Shown here one piece after another: positions 7,909-14,059 of a DNA stretch of 22,382 nt. The stretch spans positions 1 to 22,382 of the forward strand of contig DASXTW010000089.1 in assembly GCA_036505215.1 (NCBI GenBank), read 5' to 3'. This stretch comes from DASXTW01 sp036505215. Its GTDB lineage: Bacteria; Actinomycetota; UBA4738. The notes under the pieces are model-generated. The model was not told where the DNA came from and ran no database searches. It saw only the letters and a list, made by a program, of their open reading frames with translations. Made by a program: the position numbers and the translations under genes. How positions within the stretch are numbered: position 1 is the stretch's first letter; every line of letters starts with the position of its first letter.

Positions 7909-9084
7909 GTGCCGCTGCTGAACATCCCCGAGGAGCTGCTCGAGCTCCGCCAGACGCTCCGCGACTTCATAGACCGTGAGATCCGCCCGCAGGAGGAATC
8001 CCACCGGGAGGAGATCCAGGAGACCGGCACCTTCGATGCGTACAAGGACGAGCGCCTGAAGATACGGAAGCGCTCGGCCGAGCTCGGGTTCTGGACGCTG
8101 CACATGCCCGAAGAGGTCGGGGGAGGAGGGTTGTCGTACCTCGGCCAGGTGCTGCTGCACGAGGAGGCCAGCCGCACGGGGCTTCTCCTCACGCACTTCG
8201 AGTCGGTTTTCCCGGTCGTCACCGGCCCCACCCCCATCTATCTGGACTGCACCGAGGCCCAGCGCGAGAAATATCTGTACCCGCTGATGGCGGCGGACAA
8301 GGTCACGTGCTTCGCCCTGACCGAGCCGGGCGCAGGCTCGGATGCCACCGGCATCCAGACGAAGGCTGTGAGGTCCGACGGCCGGTGGGTCATCAACGGC
8401 CGCAAGCACTTCATCACCGGAGGCGAGGCAGCGGACTTCGCTCTCGTCTTCGCGGTCACCGACCCGGAGAAGCGAGCCAAGGGAGGCATCACCGCGTTCT
8501 TCGTCGACGCCGACACGCCGGGCTACTCCGTCACGCGGAAACAGCGAACCATGTCTCCGTATCAGAACCCCGTGGAACTCACGTTCGAGGACGCCGAGGT
8601 TCCGGAAGAGAACGTCCTCGGCCAGGTGGGGTTCGGGTTCTACTCCGCGATGAAGGGCATCAACGGCGCCCGGCTGCAGATCGCCGCCAGTGCGCTGGGC
8701 ATCGCCCAGAACCTGCTGGATCGCTCGCTCGACTACGCCCGGGACCGCGTGGCATTCGGCCAGCCCATCGGCAAGAACCAGTACGTCCAGGGCATGCTGG
8801 TCGATTCCCACGCCGAGCTGGAGCAGGCTCGGCTGCTCGTCTACCAGTGCGCCCAGCAGATCGACGATGGGGCAGACGGCAGGCGCCAGGCGGCCCTGGC
8901 CAAGCTCGTGGCCACCGAGATGGTTGGACGGGTCGCCGACCGCGCCATCCAGGTCCACGGAGGCAACGGGTTCATGACCGAGCTGGGCCTGGAACCCTGG
9001 TACCGGGACGTGAGAGCGATGCGGCTGTACGAGGGCACCAGCGAGATCCTCCGGACCAACGTCGCCAAGACCCTCGGGCTCTGA
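7909..9084 (+). CDS. Acyl-CoA dehydrogenase
   Basis: A 391-residue flavoenzyme that oxidises an acyl-CoA at the alpha-beta bond and passes electrons to electron-transfer flavoprotein. It has the family signature LTEPGAGSD (137-145), the FITGGEAADF stretch, the GRVADRAIQVHGGNGFM motif and the catalytic-base glutamate in RLYEGTSEI (Glu375). The length is normal. GTG 7909 is chosen because GAGGAGG at 7894-7900 lies 8 nt upstream; an in-frame GTG at 7798 would add 37 residues unlike the family. The upstream palindrome suggests control by a repressor responding to an acyl-CoA. Its stop is 3 nt from the stop of the convergent FG-GAP gene. The chain-length preference cannot be read from the sequence. 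Confidence 0.93.
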   Translation: MPLLNIPEELLELRQTLRDFIDREIRPQEESHREEIQETGTFDAYKDERLKIRKRSAELGFWTLHMPEEVGGGGLSYLGQVLLHEEASRTGLLLTHFESVFPVVTGPTPIYLDCTEAQREKYLYPLMAADKVTCFALTEPGAGSDATGIQTKAVRSDGRWVINGRKHFITGGEAADFALVFAVTDPEKRAKGGITAFFVDADTPGYSVTRKQRTMSPYQNPVELTFEDAEVPEENVLGQVGFGFYSAMKGINGARLQIAASALGIAQNLLDRSLDYARDRVAFGQPIGKNQYVQGMLVDSHAELEQARLLVYQCAQQIDDGADGRRQAALAKLVATEMVGRVADRAIQVHGGNGFMTELGLEPWYRDVRAMRLYEGTSEILRTNVAKTLGL

Positions 9085-9087
9085 GTC

Positions 9088-10677
9088 TCAGCCAGTTGGA
9101 TGACCCCCCACGCCGTAGCCAAACCGATCGCCACGCTCGGCCGAGCCCCGCAGATTGTTCTGCGTCCAGTACTGGTTGCTCGACGGGTCGATCCCATCCT
9201 CCGATCCGTACAAGACGTTGACCGCCCCCGCGTCGACCGTCGTCCGCACGTCCTCGAACGGGACCCCAATGGCCAGGTCGGCCGCGGGATCCTTCCCGAA
9301 GCGACCCGCTGAGAGCGAGAACCCGAAGCCGTCCCACACCTCGGGCGGACTCCCGCCCAGGCCGAGCTGCGACCAGAGCTCGTCGCCGGTCGATGAGAGG
9401 CCTGAGGGGCCGCCGAAGATCACGGCCACCGACCCCGCATTGGTGGGGGGGTCCTCACCGGGGATCCCGATGGCAACGTCGGTGGATCCGTCCTCGTTGA
9501 AGTCCTCCGTGGCCAGCGCGAAGCCGAACTCATCCCTCCCTTCGGCCACGTTGGCTATTCCCGGGCTGTCTTGGGTCCACAGCTGACTCCCGGCCGAGGT
9601 CAGCCCCCCCGCTGAACCGTAGATCACATTGAGGGCTCCGGCGTTTGCCTTCCTCCCGACATCCTCGAATGGAATTCCCACCGCAAGGTCGTCGAATCCG
9701 TCGGCATCGAAGTCTCCGCCGGCCACCGAGTACCCGAACGTGTCGACGGGCTCGGCGGTCCCGACGATCCCGGGATGGTCCTGACCCCAGACCTGGTCTC
9801 CGGCCGACGAGAGCCCCGATGCCGATCCATAGATCACGTTGACGACTCCGGAATCGAGGGGAGGATCTTCGCCCGGAACACCGACAGCGAGGTCGGCGTG
9901 GGAGTCTCCGTCGAAGTCGGCGGTGGCGAGGGCGAACCCGAACAGGTCACCCCTCTCGGACGCGTTATTGATCCCTGGGCTGTCCTGGCTCCAGAACTGG
10001 TTTCCCGTGGCGGTGAGCCCGGCGGCCGAGCCGTAGATCACGTTCACCGCCCCCGCGTCGGAGTGGGCGCTCACGTTCTCGAACGGGACACCGATGGCCA
10101 GGTCCGCGTATCCGTCCTGGTTGAAGTCCCCACCGACCAGGGCACGGCCGAACTGGTCCCCGGCCTCACGGAAGTCCCGGATGCCGCCGCTGTCCTGGGT
10201 CCAAACCTGGTTCCCGGCAGCGGTGAGCCCGGCGCCCGAGCCGTAGATCACGTTCACCGCCCCCGAGTCCTCGGGGGGGTCCTCGAGGGGGACCCCCACG
10301 GCCAAGTCGTCGAAGCCGTCGCCGTCGAAGTCTGCCGCCGCCGCCGTGAACCCGAACTGGTCAGACCTTTGCACCGAGTCGCCGACCTCTGGGCTGTCCT
10401 GATTCCAGAATTGATTGCCGGCCGAGACGAGCCCGGTTGCCGAGCCGTAGATCACGTTCACCGCTCCGCCGTCCGTCCTCCTACTCACGTCCTCGAACGG
10501 GACCCCCACGGCCAGGTCCGCGAACCCGTCGCCATTGAAGTCGCCCACGGGCCCGGGGACGGGTTGCAGCACCGCGGGCCCGTCCTTCTCCGAGGCCTGC
10601 ATCCTCGGGGCACTGACGGACCCCATGAGCGCGAGGGCGAGGACCGCGGGGACGGAGATGATCCGGAGCTTTCCCAT
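9088..10677 (-). CDS. Secreted seven-repeat FG-GAP (integrin-alpha-like) propeller protein
   Basis: A 529-residue exported protein with an N-terminal signal peptide (MGKLRIISVPAVLALALMG, probable cleavage near 22-29). Seven FG-GAP repeats follow, each with a calcium-type loop: DFNGDGFAD (46), DFDGDGFDD (116), DFNQDGYAD (184), DFDGDSHAD (254), DFDADGFDD (322), DFNEDGSTD (392) and a degenerate RFGKDPAAD (459). Spacings alternate 70 and 68 residues. Odd repeats carry 'PFEDV' and even repeats 'EDPP', so the array grew by copying a two-repeat unit. The C-terminal ERGDRFGYGVGG probably supplies the strand that closes the propeller onto repeat 1. The role is presumably extracellular binding, with no enzyme motif. 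It is divergent from the Mau-like operon. Start: ATG 10677, with only a weak AGG upstream. Confidence 0.88.
   Translation of the reverse strand: MGKLRIISVPAVLALALMGSVSAPRMQASEKDGPAVLQPVPGPVGDFNGDGFADLAVGVPFEDVSRRTDGGAVNVIYGSATGLVSAGNQFWNQDSPEVGDSVQRSDQFGFTAAAADFDGDGFDDLAVGVPLEDPPEDSGAVNVIYGSGAGLTAAGNQVWTQDSGGIRDFREAGDQFGRALVGGDFNQDGYADLAIGVPFENVSAHSDAGAVNVIYGSAAGLTATGNQFWSQDSPGINNASERGDLFGFALATADFDGDSHADLAVGVPGEDPPLDSGVVNVIYGSASGLSSAGDQVWGQDHPGIVGTAEPVDTFGYSVAGGDFDADGFDDLAVGIPFEDVGRKANAGALNVIYGSAGGLTSAGSQLWTQDSPGIANVAEGRDEFGFALATEDFNEDGSTDVAIGIPGEDPPTNAGSVAVIFGGPSGLSSTGDELWSQLGLGGSPPEVWDGFGFSLSAGRFGKDPAADLAIGVPFEDVRTTVDAGAVNVLYGSEDGIDPSSNQYWTQNNLRGSAERGDRFGYGVGGHPTG
9110..10545 (-). repeat. 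Tandem FG-GAP coding repeats, seven copies of about 207 bp
   Basis: Repeat units of about 204-210 bp encode the seven propeller blades. Near-identical DNA recurs, for example the stretch encoding AVNVIYGS near 10030, 10240 and 10445. The higher-order unit is two blades (138 residues, 414 bp). Confidence 0.8.
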
Positions 10678-10750
10678 CCTGGCGGCGCCACGCTACTACA
10701 GCCGTCGCACTCATTCGAACACGAGGCCGCGGATCGTCACCGAAGGAGAA

Positions 10751-10780
10751 TTGACATTCCGCTTGAGCCCCGGATAGCGT
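10751..10780 (+). promoter_or_regulatory. Sigma-70-type promoter of the Mau-like operon
   Basis: TTGACA at 10751-10756 and TAGCGT at 10775-10780 are separated by 18 bp. The predicted start of transcription is near 10787, leaving a leader of about 40 nt that ends in a Shine-Dalgarno sequence (GAGGA, 10813-10817) 8 nt before ATG 10826. Confidence 0.65.
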
Positions 10781-10825
10781 CCGACCTCACAGGGCCTTCC
10801 CCCTGACCCCCCGAGGAACAGGCTC

Positions 10826-11422
10826 ATGAACGCGGTTCGGCTCGATCTGTTGACGCCCCCGTTCTTCGCGGCTGCCGGGCTGGTCGTCGCGTCTGGAGCG
10901 GCGAAGCTCAGTCATCCCGAACCCGCCGTCCGGGCCATGGGATCGCTTCGGCTTCCCTCGGGCCCCGGGGCTGTCCGAGCGATTGGCTTCGTCGAGATCC
11001 TGGTCGGGATGTGGTGCCTGTTCGCACCTGGTCGCGCCGCTGCAGTGTCCATGGCCTTCCTTTATGTGGCGTTCGCCACGTTCCTCGCGTTTCTGACCAG
11101 AGCCGGTGCGCCCACGTCGTGCGGCTGCCTGGGAAAGCAGGACGCGCCCCCGAGCCTGCTCCACATCGCGATGAACGTGGCGGCCGCGGCAACGGCCGCC
11201 CTGGCAGCCGCAGGCCCGCCTCGCGGGGTATTCGCCTTCTCGGCTCGCCTCCCCCTGCGAGGCCTGCCCTTCCTCCTCGGAACGGCCCTGATCGGCTACC
11301 TCGCATATCTTGTCGTCGCGTATCTCCCCACAGCCTTCTGGGCGTACGACAGACCGGGCGAACGTCGGGTCAGCGCCGGTCGTCCCCGGCGCTTCGCCCT
11401 CAGGCCGACGGAGGACCCATGA
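10826..11422 (+). CDS. MauE/DoxX-like redox-associated membrane protein
   Basis: A 198-residue integral membrane protein with about five hydrophobic segments (near 12-25, 50-66, 72-91, 110-130, 147-168). The C-G-C-L-G motif (Cys99, Cys101) after the third segment is typical of MauE and related DoxX-like proteins. In the methylamine-utilisation system MauE works with MauD to form the disulfides of the periplasmic light chain. A further cysteine is Cys64. It is the first gene of the operon, has a clear ribosome-binding site, and ends in an ATGA overlap (11419-11422) with the next gene, implying translational coupling. The assignment to the MauE-like family is good; electron donor and partner are inferred from the neighbours. 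Confidence 0.8.
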   Translation: MNAVRLDLLTPPFFAAAGLVVASGAAKLSHPEPAVRAMGSLRLPSGPGAVRAIGFVEILVGMWCLFAPGRAAAVSMAFLYVAFATFLAFLTRAGAPTSCGCLGKQDAPPSLLHIAMNVAAAATAALAAAGPPRGVFAFSARLPLRGLPFLLGTALIGYLAYLVVAYLPTAFWAYDRPGERRVSAGRPRRFALRPTEDP

Positions 11423-11997
11423 CGGACTGGTTCTTTCGCGTGGCTACGGACTTCCTGGAGCGCCGCGTGAGCAGGCGAAGCGCCCTGGTCCGAATGGCGA
11501 CCGCCGGCTCAGCCATGGCCGTGGCCCCCCTCCGCTACCTGACCCGGCCGGTGGCTGCCATGTCCATGATCAGCTGCCGGAACTGCTCGGGGAGCAGCCG
11601 CTGCTGCGACGGCTACACGGTGTTCTGTTGCACCCTCACGGGCCTCAACGCCTGCCCCGCCTATACGTACATGGGTGGTTGGTGGAAATGCACGAACTAC
11701 TCCGGGAACGGGCCGTGCGCAGGCGAGGGCGTTCGGTACTACATCGACTGCAACAGATTGCCTCAACTGGGTTGCCCCGGTGGCTGTCAGTGCGCCTTCA
11801 ACAGGTGCTCAAATCGCCAGACGTGTTGCAACGTCTTCCGGTATGGCCAGTGCCATCCCGAGGTCCCCAAGGTCACCGCCATCGCCTGCCGGGTCATCAA
11901 GTGCGTGAATCCCTGCACGCTGTACTCGGCCTGCAGCTGCACCTACAAGCAGGACAACGTCACCTGTTCCCACGAGGAGGACGCGATCTGCCTGTGA
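11419..11997 (+). CDS. Tat-exported Cys-rich protein, methylamine dehydrogenase light-chain-like
   Basis: A 192-residue protein with a twin-arginine signal (SRRSALV, Arg19-Arg20, then an alanine-rich hydrophobic stretch to about 48). The mature part holds 24 cysteines in about 140 residues, enough for 12 disulfides. The cysteine pattern, CPAYTYMGGWWKC (79-91) and the following YYIDC resemble the MauA light chain around its first TTQ tryptophan. The region expected to hold the second TTQ tryptophan reads TAIACRVIKC, with alanine at 156, and the only mature-region tryptophans are Trp88 and Trp89. A normal tryptophan tryptophylquinone therefore cannot form. The Tat signal implies export after folding. 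The ATG is fixed by GGAGGA just upstream and the 4-nt overlap with the MauE-like gene. Function unknown; it may be a structural or redox protein rather than an amine dehydrogenase. Confidence 0.78.
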   Translation: MTDWFFRVATDFLERRVSRRSALVRMATAGSAMAVAPLRYLTRPVAAMSMISCRNCSGSSRCCDGYTVFCCTLTGLNACPAYTYMGGWWKCTNYSGNGPCAGEGVRYYIDCNRLPQLGCPGGCQCAFNRCSNRQTCCNVFRYGQCHPEVPKVTAIACRVIKCVNPCTLYSACSCTYKQDNVTCSHEEDAICL

Positions 11998-12031
11998 GCC
12001 GGACGCGTGGGTCGAGCCCGAGGAGGCCACA

Positions 12032-12805
12032 TTGACAGTTCTCGTAACAATTGAAACCATCGCCCTGGTGTTGCTGAGCCTGCTGGTGGCAGGGCTGCTC
12101 CGGAGCCACGCCGAGATCCTTCGACGGCTCGCCACTCCCGAAGACCGATCGGGCCCTTCATCCATCGACCCGACGGCGCTGGCGGATCGAGACGCGGCTC
12201 CGGCTCACGACATCGCCGGGACCACCCTGAACGGTGAGCCGCTCAAGCTGGCCGTGGCCGGCGGGGGCGCCAGCAGCCTGATCGCGTTTCTCTCCAGCGG
12301 CTGCTCGACCTGTGGGGCGTTCTGGGAGGCGTTCGGGCCGGAGGCCCGGGAAGCCCTGCCAGGCGGCGCGCGGCTCATCGTGGTGACCAGGGATTCCACC
12401 CACGAGAGCCCGTCGAAGCTTCGCGATCTCGCTCCGACGGACATCCCGGTGGTGATGTCCTCGACCGCGTGGGATGCCTACGCCGTTCCCATGACGCCGT
12501 ACTTCGTGTACGTGGACGGCGCCTCGGGACGCATCGCGGGCGAAGGAACGGCCGAGGCCTGGCCTCAGGTCAGCTCGCTCCTGCGCGATGCCCTCCTCGA
12601 TGCCGAGCTCGCGGGGACGCGAAACGGCCGGCCGGCGACAGGGGGCGGGGGAGGCGTCGGGAACGGAGGTGCGGCCGTCCACCACGCTCCCGGCAAGGCC
12701 GGCGCCGTGGCCCGATCCAGCCGGGTGGACCACGAGCTTCGGGCAGCCGGGATCGGGCCGGCACATCTCAGCCTCTACGCGGCCGGCGATCCCGGCGATC
12801 GGTGA
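12032..12805 (+). CDS. MauD-like membrane-anchored thioredoxin-fold protein
   Basis: A 257-residue protein with an N-terminal membrane anchor (about 4-23) and a periplasm-facing thioredoxin-like domain. It has the redox motif C-S-T-C (Cys91, Cys94) after LIAFLSSG, and a cis-proline region VPMTPYFVYVDG (Pro156). This matches MauD, the disulfide-handling partner of MauE in light-chain maturation. After about residue 195 comes a glycine-rich linker and a tail (RVDHELRAAGIGPAH) of unknown role. The start is TTG 12032, supported by AGGAGG at 12021-12026, 5 nt upstream; no ATG or GTG near it fits. It lies 34 nt after the Cys-rich gene and 22 nt before the next gene, in one operon. Confidence 0.82.
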   Translation: MTVLVTIETIALVLLSLLVAGLLRSHAEILRRLATPEDRSGPSSIDPTALADRDAAPAHDIAGTTLNGEPLKLAVAGGGASSLIAFLSSGCSTCGAFWEAFGPEAREALPGGARLIVVTRDSTHESPSKLRDLAPTDIPVVMSSTAWDAYAVPMTPYFVYVDGASGRIAGEGTAEAWPQVSSLLRDALLDAELAGTRNGRPATGGGGGVGNGGAAVHHAPGKAGAVARSSRVDHELRAAGIGPAHLSLYAAGDPGDR

Positions 12806-12827
12806 AACGAGAAGGAGGGACACGCAC

Positions 12828-13517
12828 GTGTCGGCGCCTTCGGTCCTGCTCGATGTCGGGCTGGGGCTGGCCCTCATCGGGGCCCTCCGGTCCGTCTGGT
12901 CCCCCTGAGGGGAGTCGCTGCTCGGCAGCATGACCCCGCTCGGGGAGCGGGGACGCGGGTCCCACTGGACGATCACCGTGGTGTGGTACATGTCCGGGGC
13001 GGTCGCGGGCGGCGCCGGCCTCGGCCTCGGGCTGGGTGCGATGGGCTCGTTCACGCGAGACCCACTGGGTATGTCAACCCGGATCGCGGTGGGCCTGCTC
13101 GCGCTGGTGGTCGCTCTGGGGGTCGCACTCGACCTGGGCGTCGGGGGAGCCAGGCTGCCCACCTTTCGCCGACAGGTGAACGAGGAATGGCTGTATCGCT
13201 ACAGGGGATGGATCTACGGACTCGGCTTCGGCGTCCAGCTCGGGATGGGGTTCTCGACGGTTGTCGCCATCTCCGCGGTGTACGGGGCGTTCGCCGCGGC
13301 CTTTCTGTCCGGATCCGCCCGAACCGGCCTTCTCATCGGTGCGGCCTTCGGCCTGGTCCGGGCGGGGACGATCCTCTCGGTGGCGACCGTGCGGCAAGCC
13401 GACAAGCTGGTCGCCGTCGACGCCCGGCTCCGGCGATGGGACGAGCCTGCGCGCGGCCTGGCCATCGCGCTCGAGGCGATCCTCCTGGCCCTAGTGGTCG
13501 TTGCCGTGGTGGGGTGA
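12828..13517 (+). CDS. CcdA/MauF-like membrane protein with in-frame TGA (candidate selenoprotein)
   Basis: The frame opens at GTG 12828 behind a near-perfect Shine-Dalgarno sequence (AAGGAGG, 12812-12818, 9 nt spacing). It reads 26 codons ending in ALRSVWSP, meets TGA at 12906-12908, and continues in the same frame (GESLLGSMTPLGERGRG) for another 202 codons. The total would be about 229 residues with five or six membrane segments. The ATG at 12930, which would start a 195-residue protein, has no ribosome-binding site. In CcdA-type proteins the first segment ends in Ser-Pro-Cys, and as I recall actinobacterial relatives of this protein also read S-P-C-G here, so the TGA stands in place of cysteine. 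There is no other cysteine in the protein. Selenocysteine insertion is the attractive reading. A TGC/TGT-to-TGA mutation, a sequencing error, or a downstream start are the alternatives. Confidence 0.6.
12909..12952 (+). promoter_or_regulatory. Candidate SECIS-like hairpins after the in-frame TGA
   Basis: Two hairpins follow the TGA. The first is GTC-GCTGC (12914-12921), loop TCG, GCAGC, bulged AT, GAC (12925-12934). The second is CCCCGCTC (12934-12941), loop GGG, GAGCGGGG (12945-12952), a perfect 8-bp stem. The second loop lies 33 nt after the TGA and has G in its first two positions, within the loose bacterial SECIS consensus as I recall it. GC-rich coding DNA forms hairpins easily, so this is only suggestive. 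Confidence 0.35.
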
Positions 13518-13533
13518 GCGGAGGAGAGCTCTA

Positions 13534-14058
13534 GTGGAACTTTCCGGCTACGGCATAGCGGTCGATCTCCCGTCCGGGTGGGAAGGTCGGATCTACAAGC
13601 GCCCGGAAGGCGACCCGACCCTGCACGCAGGGAACTTCCCCCTGCCGGTGGAGGACGGCGACTTCGGGAGCCGGGCGCTGGCGGCGATGGGAAGCGGCGG
13701 CGCTTTCCTGGTGGTGACCGAGTACGAGCAGTCGTTGGGCAGACGGGGCCTGTTCGCTCCGGAGGCACCCGCTCCACTTCCCGCTACCTCGGAGCTCGAC
13801 GCTTGGGCGTTGCTCCGGGTCCGCCTGGGCCAGTTCGGCATCCAGCGGTTCATGACGATCGGGGGCCGCCCCTTCTGCGTCTACCTGGTGGTGGGAACGG
13901 TTCCCAGTCCCAGCGGACTGCTAGCGGAAGCGAACGTCGTGCTCCGGAGCCTGTCGATCGTCCCCACGGGACTTCAGCCGGAGCAGGCGATCCGAGCCTT
14001 CCACCAGACGGAGCCGCCCTCGCCCGAGGTCGGGCCCGGCGCCCGTCGAATCAGGTGA
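13534..14058 (+). CDS. Protein of unknown function, last gene of the Mau-like operon
   Basis: A 174-residue, probably soluble protein beginning ELSGYGIAVDLPSGWEGRIYKRPEG. I recall similar proteins beside MauE-like genes in actinobacteria but know no function. It has alternating hydrophobic beta-like segments (GGAFLVVTEYE, RPFCVYLVVG) with one cysteine. It lacks a clear signal peptide and catalytic motif. The start is GTG 13534, supported by GGAGGAG at 13520-13526 with 7-nt spacing. The in-frame GTG at 13501 would overlap the upstream gene and lacks a site. It follows the membrane-protein gene by 16 nt, so co-transcription is near certain. Its stop is 1 nt from the end of convergent cysS. Confidence 0.8.
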   Translation: MELSGYGIAVDLPSGWEGRIYKRPEGDPTLHAGNFPLPVEDGDFGSRALAAMGSGGAFLVVTEYEQSLGRRGLFAPEAPAPLPATSELDAWALLRVRLGQFGIQRFMTIGGRPFCVYLVVGTVPSPSGLLAEANVVLRSLSIVPTGLQPEQAIRAFHQTEPPSPEVGPGARRIR

Positions 14059-14059
14059 T

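Noticed and set aside
9110..10545. Repeats here as a CRISPR or minisatellite
   Set aside because: The repeats are in frame, about 207 bp long, and encode FG-GAP blades.
10681..10710. Promoter of the FG-GAP gene (TAGCGT-like hexamer on the minus strand near 10690-10697)
   Set aside because: No convincing -35 and unusual spacing to the start codon; too weak to list as a feature.
11011..11418. Upstream extension of the Cys-rich protein gene
   Set aside because: It lies entirely within the MauE-like gene in another frame; ATG 11419 has a Shine-Dalgarno sequence and a Tat signal begins there.
12930..13517. Simple reading of this stretch as a 195-residue protein starting at ATG 12930
   Set aside because: No ribosome-binding site, loss of the first membrane segment, and a strong site at 12812 serving the in-frame leader; kept only as the alternative to TGA recoding.
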